DNA of 64,000 nucleotides from Nitrosomonas communis (GCF_001007935.1 NZ_CP011451.1:1488001-1552000); one strand, 5' to 3'. Counted from the first letter of the stretch, positions 39,165 through 49,464 are shown. The notes: a model not told the origin generated them from the sequence alone. Numbers and translations: made by a program.

Positions 39165-41040
39165 TAGTGTCGGCCCGAAAACCCTCTTCTTCTATAATAA
39201 ACATAGGGTTGCGTCTAATTCAAGAAAAGAAGATTGCTGAAAAATTGAGTGAAAGTGCCGTTATTAGGTGGTTTTGGCGTATTTTCAAGCAAAACAATTT
39301 CAAACTTCGATTCAAATCAGCGAAAATATTGTCCTCAAAGACAAACTTCGTTCAAGTGGAAATCAAATGCGCGTAGTGCAAAATACCCAGATGGAATTAG
39401 GTGAAATTGATGTATCCCACATCAAATTTGACTTGAGATCACGAGATGATATTCCGAAGATACTGCGCGGCTTACAGCACCTGTACCTGGATGAGGCATT
39501 GTGCCACAAAGTTTTTGCCTTACTGGAAAGTGAAATTGCCCCCAAGGTGGATAAGCACAATGGTCGTCCTGGCATGACCCTATGGAGTGTCCTGGTATGT
39601 GGCGTATTACGGCTGGACTTAAATGCTGATTATGACCGTCTGCACGAATTGGTCAACCAGCACAGGACCTTGCGCGCAATGTTGGGGCATAGTCTGTACG
39701 ATGAAGACAAGCAATATGCCTATCAAACCCTGGTGGATAATGTCAGTTTGTTCACGCCAGAATTGCTGGACAGATTAAACCAGATCATCGTCGAGGGAGG
39801 GCATATCCTCATAAAAAAGGACGAAAGCGCCCTGCGTGGGCGGTGCGACTCCTTTGTGGTTGAAACCGATGTGCATTTTCTAACCGACATCAACTTATTG
39901 GGGGATGCCCTGCGCAAAGCGATTACGCTGACGGCGCGCTGGTGCGAAAGCCAGCACTTAAGCGACTGGCGGCAATATCGCTACAATCTACGTCAATTAA
40001 AACGACTTATGCGCAATGCACAGAGCAAGAAGCGCCGCAAAGCCGCAGACCAACAAAGCAACCTACAAACGATTCAAGCGTATCAGGCCTATATTGAGCA
40101 AGCCCAATGTTACGTGAAAAAAATTCAAACCACCTTAACCAAGCTGGCTACAACTGCTACGCGCGAGTTGCTGCAAAAGATTGAAATTGAAGACTACCTC
40201 CAACATGCCAAGCGCCAAATAGACCAAATTGAGCGTCGTGTTATCAAAGGCGAAATCATTCCTCACCAGGAAAAAGTATTCTCCATTTTTGAACCCCACA
40301 CCGAATGGGTCAGTAAAGGCAAAGCCGGTGTGCCTGTCGAGTTAGGCGTCAAAGTGTGCATTCTGGAAGACCAGCATCAATTCATCTTGCACCATCACGT
40401 AATGGAAAGACAAACCGATGATCAAATTGCGGTAAACATGGTCACGCAAGCTAAAAAACGCTTTCCCATACTCAATGCCTGCAGCTTCGATAAAGGTTTT
40501 CATTCACCTGCTAACCAGGCTGAATTAGCCCAACATCTTGAGCAGGTTACGCTGCCCAAAAAAGGCAAACTATCCAAAGAGCGCAAAGCAATAGAACAAA
40601 TGGAAGAATTTGTTAAAGCCCGTCGTGCGCACTCAGCAGTAGAGTCAGCAATCAATGCGCTGCAGGTGCACGGACTAGACAAATGCCTAGATCATGGCAT
40701 GGGTGGTTTTAAACGTTACGTTGCACTGGCTATTGTCGCCAGAAATATCCGCCGAATAGGTGATATTCTATGGCAGCAGGATGTTGAACGTGAACGTAAA
40801 GCTATAAAACGTCATTTAAAGCACCAACAAGCAGCTTAAGCTCTCCCGCTAACGCAAAAAACCGCCTGATTGCGAGCAATCAGTGGTGAGTGCTGGGTAG
40901 AAACCGTATTTTTCATGCCATGCCTCACAAAAATACAATCAGAGGCTTTTTTGGATGTATGGTTTCGTTGCATTTTTACAAAGGCACTTAAAAATTAAGC
41001 AGATTACTGGTGAAAAAATGGGGTTTTCGGACTGGCACTA
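39165..41040 (+). mobile_element. ISNCY-type element
   Basis: The termini TAGTGTCGGCCCGAAAACCC and GGGTTTTCGGACTGGCACTA are imperfect inverted repeats. The element encloses one large transposase gene and about 200 bp of non-coding DNA at each end. The exact target duplication is ambiguous. Confidence 0.8.
39367..40839 (+). CDS. ISNCY-family transposase
   Basis: The product is about 490 residues from ATG 39367 (MRVVQNTQMELGEIDVSHIK); the frame is open further upstream, but this start gives the usual family N-terminus. RDDIPKILRGLQHLYLDEAL, NGRPGMTLWSVLVCGVLRL and the ETDVHFLTDINLLGDALRKA segment carry the first acidic residue. FEPHTEWVSKGKAGVPVELG and ACSFDKGFHSPANQAELAQH supply the middle Asp. 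HSAVESAINALQVHGLDKCL holds the Glu. A helical insertion rich in Gln and Lys separates the first two. The frame is intact. Confidence 0.88.
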   Translation: MRVVQNTQMELGEIDVSHIKFDLRSRDDIPKILRGLQHLYLDEALCHKVFALLESEIAPKVDKHNGRPGMTLWSVLVCGVLRLDLNADYDRLHELVNQHRTLRAMLGHSLYDEDKQYAYQTLVDNVSLFTPELLDRLNQIIVEGGHILIKKDESALRGRCDSFVVETDVHFLTDINLLGDALRKAITLTARWCESQHLSDWRQYRYNLRQLKRLMRNAQSKKRRKAADQQSNLQTIQAYQAYIEQAQCYVKKIQTTLTKLATTATRELLQKIEIEDYLQHAKRQIDQIERRVIKGEIIPHQEKVFSIFEPHTEWVSKGKAGVPVELGVKVCILEDQHQFILHHHVMERQTDDQIAVNMVTQAKKRFPILNACSFDKGFHSPANQAELAQHLEQVTLPKKGKLSKERKAIEQMEEFVKARRAHSAVESAINALQVHGLDKCLDHGMGGFKRYVALAIVARNIRRIGDILWQQDVERERKAIKRHLKHQQAA

Positions 41041-41120
41041 GTTAGCTCTTGGTTCACGTAGTTTGCTTCCTTTAACTTGGCCACCAGTTTTTTCGCAGCG
41101 GATGCCGCACACGTTATGCC

Positions 41121-42101
41121 TCAAGGCGGAACTCGCTTTATTCGAACAGGCGGCAACCCAACAATTTCGTAGGTAGTAGAAGCGATACCAATTTGTGCTT
41201 CATCCATCGCTTTTAAAATATCGCGACTCATTTGATCCTTTAATTCTCGAATACCGAAATCGCGAGCGATAAAGCGAACGGTTAATTCAAGCCAATTATC
41301 CGTGAGCCTGTAGTAGACTTTAGGTTTCATGTCTACTCGTTTCATAAAATAGCGGCGTTCCATCTCCTGAAGCGACTCTTGGCCGAGAGAACTAATAGAG
41401 ACCGTTCGATGATTAGCAATTTGCAGCAAAATATGTTCGGCTCGATGGTAGTCCGCATCGAATTTGATTGGGATACTTATTTCCTCCCAGATATAAGGAA
41501 ATTCCTTGGTGTAGTTATACACGGGTTCATCAAAAATGCGAGCGTTACTGACTGTGACTATTCGTCCGGTGTATTGGCGGCTTTGAACCCACATAGCTGG
41601 CTCAGCATTTTGCACAGGCGGGGGCTGGCCCATCTCCATAATCGTGGTTTGCGTAAACCCTAGAGCAATTACGTCGCCACGGACTCCGCCCATCGTTATA
41701 CGATCACCAACGTTAAAAGTCTTGCCATATAGTATAACGACATAGCCAGCTACAGCAGTAATAACTTTCTGCAATGCGAATGCAAGACCCGCAGTAACAA
41801 GCCCAACGCCAGTAGCCAAGCGTACCGGATCGTCGAACCATATAGAGACCAAACCCAGGATTAGAAAGATACTTGTACCTACCGCAATCCCTTGCCGAAC
41901 CCAAAATATGAAGCGCTCATCCCTGCCTTTAAGAATACGAGATGTGTAGCGCCTGACAAGCCGGGACAAAATAAGCACAAGTGTAATGAAAGCGATGGTA
42001 AAAAGAAGCTTTATCCCATTCTCGGCATTGATGCCGACCAGTCGGACACCCAAGATCTCTACTGCTCGATTAGGTCCTACTAAAGTAATGAAATTTTCCA
42101 T
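41121..42101 (-). CDS. MscS-family mechanosensitive channel
   Basis: The product is 326 residues. These inner-membrane channels open under membrane tension to release solutes on hypo-osmotic shock. Hydrophobic helices lie at about residues 30-48 (IKLLFTIAFITLVLILSRLV) and 69-89 (IAVGTSIFLILGLVSIWF). The pore-lining TM3-like segment is GVGLVTAGLAFALQKVITAV, followed by the MscS beta domain (YGKTFNVGDRITMGGVRGDV, IVTVSNARIFDEPVYNYT). The protein is a little longer than E. coli MscS, with an extended C-terminal domain. No ribosome site stronger than CAAGG is seen. It is monocistronic. Confidence 0.92.
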   Translation of the reverse strand: MENFITLVGPNRAVEILGVRLVGINAENGIKLLFTIAFITLVLILSRLVRRYTSRILKGRDERFIFWVRQGIAVGTSIFLILGLVSIWFDDPVRLATGVGLVTAGLAFALQKVITAVAGYVVILYGKTFNVGDRITMGGVRGDVIALGFTQTTIMEMGQPPPVQNAEPAMWVQSRQYTGRIVTVSNARIFDEPVYNYTKEFPYIWEEISIPIKFDADYHRAEHILLQIANHRTVSISSLGQESLQEMERRYFMKRVDMKPKVYYRLTDNWLELTVRFIARDFGIRELKDQMSRDILKAMDEAQIGIASTTYEIVGLPPVRIKRVPP

Positions 42102-42165
42102 GACCTTGATTTATCCTATTGCTACAGTTTTTTGAGACAGGCAAGCGGTAAAAGCATTTGTAGTA

Positions 42166-42261
42166 TAACCTGGCCAGTTAAAAATGATTCAGAATGTGTA
42201 AGGTTTGAAGAGCATAGTGACAATTTGGTTTTGTTGTTTACGCAGTGCTTTGGCTGACTCC
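42166..42261. repeat. MITE family M1, partial copy
   Basis: TATAACCTGGCCAGTTAAAA followed by ATGATTCAGAATG and TTGAAGAGCAT matches one terminus and the adjoining half of M1 (4273-4432), read from its other end. The far half is replaced by an IS remnant from 42262. Confidence 0.6.
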
Positions 42262-42972
42262 TCGTTGATAAGCTTTATCGCCATATAGTTGTTCATTGTT
42301 ATGTAATTGTGACCGAATCTAATCAAATATCTTGCCATCATGGCCGCGGGCGCCGGTTACACCGATGTACTCAGGGGGCCGGCAATGAGCTTGGTTGGCA
42401 GTATTCTATAATGTAGACCCGCATACCATAACAGGACAACTTCTCGGTTGATCAATCGCCTGAATCCGCCAGCTGTTTCGCTACACACGCGTTAAATCGA
42501 TGGCCTTGTTTGGGCCAAGGCTACTGGAAATGAATCGATCAGCCAAACTTGTTCAGAATTTATGGCTTCCTGTTCTTGCTGAATCAGTGCTAATAAGGGT
42601 GCAAACACATAGGCTACCCGATTCAGGCGCTGAACATAAGCCACATAACCTGGAAATCGTGGAAACCAATCGCATCAATGGCGATCTGCGTACTTATAAA
42701 TGCTTTTGATCTCTCTATGCTTGTCCACCACACCGAACAGTTAGAGAGTAATGACTTCTTCGTTGCTAAAACTTAAATCCGCGTAATGACTCATTCTTTG
42801 ACTATAAACCCAAAGATTTTCCTGATAATGCTTGCAAACATAGAGATAAATCGTTATTAATCGGTCTTGCCAGTGCATTGGTTACTTTGATTGATTGAGG
42901 TTGGGTGATGTCTTCCTCAATAGTTTAACGTTATTGATGAACTGGCCTCTATTCAGCTCCTAATTCGTATTA
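42262..42972 (-). pseudogene. decayed copy of the 31.5-kb IS
   Basis: It aligns base by base, in reverse, with 31531 to about 32235 of the intact element: the DDE region around LYGDKAY at 42265-42330 down to the start codon region and terminus (AGCTCCTAATTCG) at 42960-42972. Stops and indels are frequent, and the 3' end is missing. Confidence 0.8.
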
Positions 42973-43389
42973 AACCACCACTTATAAATTAGCTCTGCCT
43001 TAATTATAGGCAGCTCTAGATTCTCAGTTTACTTGATACTAAACAGCTCCCTCTTATCCTAACCTACAGTCAATTGACAATGGCATAATTTATCAGCACC
43101 TTAGAAATGTCTTTATTTTCGAGATTCTCTGAATATCAGACATTAGAAGCTTCGGGACCCTTTCTAATACCTTGGAGCTATCTTATATTAATCCATAATA
43201 TGGATGAGTTTTAGCAAGCTTTTTACTGGTTCGGTTATGCTCGCGTTTCTAAAAAAGAACAAAATCTTGCTTTGCATTTTGATTCTTTGAAGAATACGCG
43301 CTGCGAAAAAGTGTTTATTGAGAAATCCCTGGTGCATAGATCGGGCTATGCTCACTGAAAAAAGTTATCAATATTACAACTGCTGGGAT
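42973..43389. other. intergenic between two IS remnants
   Basis: No gene, terminator or repeat is recognised. Confidence 0.4.
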
Positions 43390-43802
43390 AAAATCACGGT
43401 GGGCAATAAGGATAACTGTGATCCAGTACCAGAGTTGACGCGCTCCTTATTTGGCAAACTCTCTGGTGATCGGGGCTATATTTCGCAGCCACTCTTTGAG
43501 CAACTCCGGGAGCAAGGTGTGCAGCTCGTTTCCAAGCCTACGCAAGAGCATGAAAAACAAGCTGTTGCCGCTGTTTGACAAGCTGCTATTACATAAACGC
43601 TCGATTTTGAGAGCGTCAATGACCAATTGAAGAATATCTCGCAAATCGAGCATTTCCACCATCGCAGCACATTTAACTTCTTTATTAAGCTGATAGCTGG
43701 ACTGGTGGCTTACACCTTTCGCGAGAAGAAGCTCTCACTTAACATCAAACTTCCTCAAACTCTTCCAGTCATGATGTGATGGTTATTATGTCGAACTCAC
43801 GT
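43390..43802 (+). pseudogene. IS982 C-terminal remnant
   Basis: It begins with KITVGNKDNCDPVPELTRSL, aligning with KITAGNVDDRDPVPELTRSL in the IS982 at 17.5 kb, and runs through FGDRGY-like LSGDRGYISQPLFEQL. It ends in the IS982 terminus (TTATGTCGAACTCACGT at 43802). Frameshifts occur near 43540 and 43600. The left half is absent. Confidence 0.8.
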
Positions 43803-43822
43803 TATTTTAAATAGTCTTCAGG

Positions 43823-44893
43823 CTATGGAACATCATTTTTACTGACATTTTGACTTCTAACTTTGGCTTTTGCCCATACTATATCAGCCGCATCAGCATC
43901 CAGACCATTTATTTCATTACATGGTTCACCCTCTAATACGAGCTCAGTAAAGAGTGGAAAATGATCAGAGCCAAAATTTCTCAATCTTATTATACGTTTA
44001 ATTTTAAAATGTTTACTGTGGAACAAGTGGTCTAATGGCCAGCGTAAAAACCAATAGCCGGCATGAAAAGTATTGTACATACCACGACCTATGCGTGGAT
44101 CCAGTAAGCCACTTATTTTTCTAAATAACCGTGTTGTCTTAGACCAGGCAACATCATTTAAATCACCAGTTACAATAACAGGGATAGAAGTTTCAGCCAC
44201 GCTTCTAGCTATAATGAGTAGCTCTGCGTCACGTTCTGAAGATGCTTCGTTTTCGGTTGGACTAGGCGGAGCAGGATGCACAAAATGGATACGGATTTTA
44301 TGTCCGGATGGCAGCAGAATCAATGCATGTATTGACGGCTTGTCTGGCTCTACTAAGTATTCGATTTGAGGATTTATCATCTCGAACTTAGAATATATAT
44401 GCATTCCATACTTGTTATCTAAAGGACACGGGACTCTATAGGGGTAAACTGTTTCTAAACTACTTAAATGCATTTGCCACCACAAATTTGTCTCCAGTGT
44501 AACCAGAACATCAGTATCATAATCATGCACCAGTTCGATTAAACCTTCCGCATTCCGGTTACTCATCAGAACATTCGCAATAATGATTCTGATTCTTTTT
44601 TGCGTATCATCACACTTTGAAGTTTTTACCTCCACAGGGAATAACGGCGTATACGGAATAATCCACCAAGCTTGATAAATGAGACAAGAAAAAGCAGCCA
44701 CGATGAATATCTGTGTATAAATGGATGAAAGATCAAGAAGCAGAAATTCCAGAATGAGTGTAAAAATTATAAGTATGAAAAGCTGCAATCGAGGAAAATC
44801 AAAGTTACGTATCCACCAGGCATCATAACGGCATATAGGCAAGGCTGTTGCAAAAACGAGTATTACAGAGGTGATTAGGAAAATAATTGTCAT
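43823..44893 (-). CDS. membrane-anchored endonuclease/exonuclease/phosphatase-family protein
   Basis: The product is 356 residues. Three N-terminal membrane helices (IIFLITSVILVFATALPI, LQLFILIIFTLILEFLLLDL, QIFIVAAFSCLIYQAWWIIP) precede an EEP-fold domain. Conserved blocks are IIIANVLMSNRNAEGLIELV (first motif, with Asn), VLVTLETNLWWQ (Glu), PVIVTGDLNDVAWSKTTRLF (Asp and Asn) and LRNFGSDHFPLFTEL (Asp-His), so the metal-dependent hydrolase site appears complete. The catalytic domain is probably periplasmic. The substrate is unknown; relatives include nucleases and lipid phosphatases. About 50 residues after the SDH motif are an extra tail. The upstream flank is AT-rich and IS-free. Confidence 0.88.
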   Translation of the reverse strand: MTIIFLITSVILVFATALPICRYDAWWIRNFDFPRLQLFILIIFTLILEFLLLDLSSIYTQIFIVAAFSCLIYQAWWIIPYTPLFPVEVKTSKCDDTQKRIRIIIANVLMSNRNAEGLIELVHDYDTDVLVTLETNLWWQMHLSSLETVYPYRVPCPLDNKYGMHIYSKFEMINPQIEYLVEPDKPSIHALILLPSGHKIRIHFVHPAPPSPTENEASSERDAELLIIARSVAETSIPVIVTGDLNDVAWSKTTRLFRKISGLLDPRIGRGMYNTFHAGYWFLRWPLDHLFHSKHFKIKRIIRLRNFGSDHFPLFTELVLEGEPCNEINGLDADAADIVWAKAKVRSQNVSKNDVP

Positions 44894-45114
44894 TATGGGA
44901 TATAAAATTATATCTAATTCTATAGCGTGCTAGTATGAGTCAAGCATAAGGGTTTTTGTTGTTTTGCCTATATCATGCACACATATTTAAGTCCTCCCAA
45001 GGTATGATCCGCGTTTTCGAGGTTAGATCAGCCTGGAAGCTGCTGCATAAGTGTATTAAGTAAGCAATATTCTTTATAGCAGACTTCTCCAGGCTGAATC
45101 CTATTTGAATTCCA

Positions 45115-45967
45115 GGATCTGTTGACATTTCATATAGGTAGCCACAGATACCCACACGCCTGGCTACCATACTTTTATAATTTCGCTTCAGTTTGTCATA
45201 TCGTGTTGCTATTGCCCGATACTGCTTTAGCCGGGCAAAAGCATTCTCTACCAACTACCGGTATCTGTATAAACCCCAATCCCTATCTACATTACCCTTC
45301 AACGAGTTGCGCTTTCTCGGTATCACAGCCTGAGCTTCCTTCTTCGTTATCTGTTCCCATATCCATTCGCTGTCATAGCCCTTGTCCGCCACCATCGCTT
45401 TGGCGTCAGGCAACCTGGCAATCAAATCAGGTGCGGCAGAACAGTCATTGACTTCTCCACCGGTAATTTTAAACTCAACTGGCAAACCATAACCATCAAC
45501 CGCTAAATGGATCTTGGTGGTATTGCCTGCACGGCTTTTTCCGATAGCCCGCGATTCTTGACTCGCTGCTCCCGCACTATGTTGATGCGCTTTAACATAA
45601 CTGCCATCCATAAATCTCCATTCCCAATCGGGATCAACAGCCAATGCTTTGAAAACATTGAGCCATTTCCTGCTCAATGACCATGCATTGAATCTTTTAT
45701 AGATGGAATTTCAGCAGCTGAACGCCTGGGGTAGATCGCGTCACGGACAGCCAATCCGCATTGATACAGTATTCCTTCTACCGTCATGCGCAAATTGCGC
45801 TTGTTATCAATCGTCTCTGGAAACAGAAACTTCTCCAACTTCGACCAGAACTTATCAGTAAGTATCAATCGCAGCATCGCAAACTCGTTTTGTTGGTGGG
45901 GTAGGAACCCCAATATTACGAGTTTGTTCTATCTATGAAACACTTATCTTAAAACGTCAACAGACCC
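45115..45967 (-). pseudogene. IS427-type element, decayed copy
   Basis: The left terminus is mutated (GGATCTGTTGAC), and the right terminus is intact (GTCAACAGACCC). The transposase is in three pieces. 45674-45913 ends in another frame after VEGILYQCG. 45255-45677 has the catalytic RFMDGSYVKAHQH and VADKGYDSEW, then a TAG after LYRYR. The Glu-containing tail (LVENAFARLKQYRAIATRYD) follows to about 45160. It is related to the intact copies at 2.6 and 55.7 kb but clearly older. Confidence 0.85.
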
Positions 45968-46222
45968 TAGAATCAACTCAGAAATATTCTGTTAGAATCA
46001 TAGTCTTGAACTTTTTTATATCAGCATCCCTTATTGTTCAGTATAAATTATCACGGGCACGATTTGGCTTCGACGTGAGTTGCAAAGTAGCATGACGAGG
46101 ATCAGTTATCTCGTAAATACATGTAAAAAATAGCCGCAAACTAAGAAAATTTTAGTTGCTTAATTCAGCGGAAATCCATACCGGTTGGCCTTAATGCCGG
46201 GTCTGACAGAAAATGTAATCAA

Positions 46223-47320
46223 ATGGAAACGGATCGATCAGAATTAACCTCAATAAGCAAAAACGGCTCAAGTAAAAAGAAAGTAGAAATGCCGGGCGAG
46301 AAAGCACTCATGTACGCCGGAGCGTTTGCATTGGTTTCGATCCTCATGGTTTTGCTGTGGAAAGCTGGAGAAGTTTTTCTTCTTATATTCGCGGGCGTCC
46401 TGCTGGCAGTTTTTCTTAATTCCCTGAGCAAATGGATCCACCAAAAGACGCACCTTCCGGAGAAATGGTCGCTAGCATTTGTATTATTGGCGCTTTCATT
46501 CGTTACTGCGATCGGTATTTGGTCGATCGCACCCGAAGTTTCCGATCAAATTGATCGGTTAACGGAATACATACCCCAGGCAGTAGATCAGGCCCGGCAA
46601 CAGGTTCTAAAATATGAATGGATGAGAAAGCTTCTTGAGAAGAAAGACCAGATTGCAAGAATGGCCTCAGACGGCTCTAATATCCCCAGTACTATTACTG
46701 GAATGTTTTCTTCAACATTCGGCGCATTGGCAAATTTCCTGGTTTTCCTTGTGATCGGTATTTTTTTGGCGATAAATCCTCGTATCTATCTCAACGGTAT
46801 CATCCGGCTCGTTCCACAAAACAGGCGTTCGCGTACAAGAGAAATATTGCATGAAGTGGGATCGGCGCTTCAGTCCTGGCTTCTTGCAAAGATTATCGCA
46901 ATGTTTGTGGTGGGTATATTGACGGCAATTGGACTCTCGTTAATCGGAATCGAACTTGCGCTGCTATTAGGCATTATTGCCGCGCTTCTTACATTTATTC
47001 CTAATATCGGCCCCATTCTCGCCTTGATCCCTGCTGCCCTGCTGGCGTTGATGCATGGCTCCGACAACCTTATATACGTAATCGCACTATATATGGGAGT
47101 ACAAGTACTTGAGAGCTATGTACTTACGCCATTGCTACAGCAAGACATGGTTGATTTACCGCCAGCCCTTATCATTAGCATGCAAATATTGCTCGGCGTT
47201 TTGGCCGGCGGCCTTGGCATTATTCTAGCCACCCCTATGACAGCAGCCAGCATGGTCCTGATAAGGATGATTTATATAGAAGATATTCTTGGGGACCGCC
47301 AATCTGAAGCGGGGCCCTGA
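46223..47320 (+). CDS. AI-2E family transporter (PerM-like permease)
   Basis: The product is 365 residues. Members are multi-helix inner-membrane proteins, some of which export autoinducer-2, others sodium or unknown solutes. About seven to eight helices are visible, for example LMYAGAFALVSILMVLLW, VFLLIFAGVLLAVFLNSL, LAFVLLALSFVTAIGIWSIA, LANFLVFLVIGIFLAINPRI, MFVVGILTAIGLSLIGIELA and LLGIIAALLTFIPNIGPILA. The family motif F.PNIGP is followed by ESYVLTPLLQQDMVDLPPAL. A soluble loop with charged residues lies between helices 3 and 4. The short basic N-terminus (NGSSKKKVEMPGEK) is normal. It is monocistronic; substrate unassigned. Confidence 0.9.
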   Translation: METDRSELTSISKNGSSKKKVEMPGEKALMYAGAFALVSILMVLLWKAGEVFLLIFAGVLLAVFLNSLSKWIHQKTHLPEKWSLAFVLLALSFVTAIGIWSIAPEVSDQIDRLTEYIPQAVDQARQQVLKYEWMRKLLEKKDQIARMASDGSNIPSTITGMFSSTFGALANFLVFLVIGIFLAINPRIYLNGIIRLVPQNRRSRTREILHEVGSALQSWLLAKIIAMFVVGILTAIGLSLIGIELALLLGIIAALLTFIPNIGPILALIPAALLALMHGSDNLIYVIALYMGVQVLESYVLTPLLQQDMVDLPPALIISMQILLGVLAGGLGIILATPMTAASMVLIRMIYIEDILGDRQSEAGP

Positions 47321-47521
47321 ACTCGAACGCGGGTTTATGGGCGCGAGCACTAGGAGAAGCCTTACATTCTCAAAGACGTAGAAATATGGGCTGAATAACA
47401 TGTCAACTAAATAGGGCAATACCTCAACACAGTCGGCAAGAAACGGAAGGTCATGATCACGAGATTCCCAATCTCATATCTTATCGCTGATTATAAATAT
47501 AGTAGAGTGATTGCGGACTTC

Positions 47522-47560
47522 AGTTCAATTCCCGATATACCACCAATACCAAATAATGTG
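47522..47560 (+). other. T-arm-like core resembling repeat R start
   Basis: AGTTCAATTCCCG followed by CACCAATACCAAA matches the first 30 or so bases of repeat R copy 1 (GGTTCAATTCCCGCC, CGCCAATACCAAA). The hairpin and the rest of R are absent. It lies 28 bases from the end of the chromate operon and could be a boundary (attachment-site-like) of that imported segment. Confidence 0.4.
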
Positions 47561-47587
47561 GCGACAGAAACCGAAAACCGTAGGGCA

Positions 47588-47926
47588 TCACGCGCTTGTC
47601 GCTGGCTGCAACGCAATGATTGCCATACCGACCAGGGCGATTGCTGCGCCCGCCAAATCCCAACGAGTCAGCGCGATACCATCGACGAAGTGTAGCCATA
47701 GGAGCGCTACGGCGATGTACATGCCTCCATAGGCAGCATAGGTACGCCCGGCTGCAGTCGGGTGTAGCGTGAGCAGCCAAGCAAACAGTGCCAGCGATAG
47801 AGCCGCCGGAAAGAGCAGCCATATGGTACGCCCCTGCTTCAAGACCAGCCACGGAAGATAACAACCAACGACCTCGGCCACAGCCGTAATCGCGAACAGG
47901 CCGGCGACTTTAAGCAATTCCATCAA
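47588..47926 (-). CDS. YnfA-family (UPF0060) small membrane protein
   Basis: The product is 112 residues with four helices: [55 protein letters not shown] and [17 protein letters not shown]. The [12 protein letters not shown] and GR.YAAYGG.Y blocks are the family signature. The family belongs to the drug/metabolite transporter superfamily; its substrate is unproven. It is the last gene of a tight minus-strand operon: its start overlaps the padR gene by 17 bp. High GC content is shared with chrA and padR. Confidence 0.92.
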   Translation of the reverse strand: MMELLKVAGLFAITAVAEVVGCYLPWLVLKQGRTIWLLFPAALSLALFAWLLTLHPTAAGRTYAAYGGMYIAVALLWLHFVDGIALTRWDLAGAAIALVGMAIIALQPATSA

Positions 47927-48266
47927 CGATCTCCTTCAGAACATCCACGCCCTCAATCAACTCCCTGAACAGCTCTTTGACCTTAACTTTGGCATCAGTC
48001 AATGCAACGCGGCCCTGCTTTGTGATCTCATCCACCCTTCGATCACGACAACGGGGACGCTCATGACGTGTAGTGAAGTAGCCCTTCTTTTCCAAGCCAT
48101 GCAGCATCGGATACAAAGTGCCCGTACTGATCTTGTAACCGTGGTATCGCAACTCCTTGATGATGCCCAGACTGAATATGGGTTCTTCAGCTGCGTGGGG
48201 CAGGATATGCAAACGGATCAGCCCGCTGTAAAAGTCTTCGTCGGTCATTTTCCGAACCTCATACAA
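47910..48266 (-). CDS. PadR-family transcriptional regulator
   Basis: The product is 118 residues as drawn; a start at [11 protein letters not shown] (about 48248) is equally good. The winged helix lies in [20 protein letters not shown], followed by the wing [20 protein letters not shown] and a C-terminal dimer helix. PadR repressors usually autoregulate and sense small molecules; PadR genes linked to chrA are known in chromate-resistance loci, so a chromate- or stress-responsive role is plausible here (inference). It overlaps chrA by 8 bp upstream and ynfA by 17 bp downstream, implying translational coupling. Confidence 0.92.
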   Translation of the reverse strand: MYEVRKMTDEDFYSGLIRLHILPHAAEEPIFSLGIIKELRYHGYKISTGTLYPMLHGLEKKGYFTTRHERPRCRDRRVDEITKQGRVALTDAKVKVKELFRELIEGVDVLKEIVDGIA

Positions 48267-49464
48267 CTGTGCTCAACAACCAGCCCGCAACACCAGTGCC
48301 GACGACGACCAGCCAGGGCGGCAGCTTCCAAAACATCAGGGCAACCAGCGCCACCAGGGCCAAGCCAAAGTCTTGTGGCGCGTAAATCGCGCTCGTCCAC
48401 ACCGGTTGATAGAGTGCAGCCAGCAGCAGGCCAACCACAGCCGCATTGATGCCAGACAATGCCGCTTGCGTGTGGATGCTGCGGCGCAGGTGCTCCCAGA
48501 ACGGCAAGGTCCCCACGACCAACAGGAAGGATGGCGCGAAGATCGCCAGCAGGCAGATTAACCCACCCAACCAGCCGGAGGGTGCCTCATTCATCGAAGC
48601 ACCAAGAAATGCCGCAAAGGTGAACAGAGGGCCAGGAACAGCCTGCGCGGCACCGTAGCCCGCCAGGAACGCGTCATTGCTGACCCAGCCCGAAGGCACG
48701 ACCTCGGCTTGCAGCAGCGGCAGCACAACATGTCCACCCCCAAACACCAGTGACCCGGCACGGTAGAAGGCATCCACCATCGACAGCGCCTGATTCGGGA
48801 ACAAGGCAGCCAACAACGGCAACCCCAACAGCAAGGCAAAGAACAGCATCAGCCAGAGCAAGCCAACGCGACGCCGGATGGCAATCGGCAGAGGGTCGTG
48901 CGCTGCCCCCTGCTGAGGGCTAAACAGCAAAAGACTAATGACCGCTGCAATAGCGATGACCCCCACTTGCCCCCAAGCGGACGGTACCAGAAGAACAAAG
49001 CATGTCGCCGCCGCCATGATGGTGATGCGCGGTACGTCTGGACAGAGATTGCGAGCCATCCCCCATACAGCTTGCGCGACCACCGCCACGGCCACCACTT
49101 TCAGGCCGTGCAGCATGCCAGACGGTATCGCATTCCCGTAGCTGGCCATGCCCAGTGCAAACAGAACCAAGACAATCGCTGACGGCAGCGTGAAGCCCGC
49201 CCACGCGGCCAGCGCACCGGCATAGCCGGATCGAGACAGCCCGAGCGCGATTCCGACCTGACTGCTGGCAGGCCCCGGCAGGAATTGACAGAGAGCGACC
49301 AAATCCGCATAGCTGCGCTCAGTCAGCCACTGCCGTCGCGTCACAAACTCATCACGGAAGTAGCCCAAGTGGGCAATCGGGCCACCAAAGGAGGTCAGGC
49401 CCAGTTGAAGAAAGATCAGAAAGACAGCCCAAGGGCTGCGGTCAGTCTTGGTGGTATCGGTCAT
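48259..49464 (-). CDS. chrA: chromate efflux transporter ChrA (CHR family)
   Basis: The product is 401 residues, a long-chain CHR protein with two homologous halves. The N-half signature is FLQLGLTSFGGPIAHLGYFR, followed by VALCQFLPGPASSQVGIALG. The C-half repeat has SLVFGGGHVVLPLLQAEVV and FLAGYGAAQAVPGPLFTFAA. About ten membrane helices are visible. The predicted role is proton- or anion-coupled export of chromate across the inner membrane. It is the first gene of the operon with padR and ynfA. The operon is clearly GC-richer than its neighbours, which suggests horizontal acquisition. Confidence 0.95.
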   Translation of the reverse strand: MTDTTKTDRSPWAVFLIFLQLGLTSFGGPIAHLGYFRDEFVTRRQWLTERSYADLVALCQFLPGPASSQVGIALGLSRSGYAGALAAWAGFTLPSAIVLVLFALGMASYGNAIPSGMLHGLKVVAVAVVAQAVWGMARNLCPDVPRITIMAAATCFVLLVPSAWGQVGVIAIAAVISLLLFSPQQGAAHDPLPIAIRRRVGLLWLMLFFALLLGLPLLAALFPNQALSMVDAFYRAGSLVFGGGHVVLPLLQAEVVPSGWVSNDAFLAGYGAAQAVPGPLFTFAAFLGASMNEAPSGWLGGLICLLAIFAPSFLLVVGTLPFWEHLRRSIHTQAALSGINAAVVGLLLAALYQPVWTSAIYAPQDFGLALVALVALMFWKLPPWLVVVGTGVAGWLLSTVV

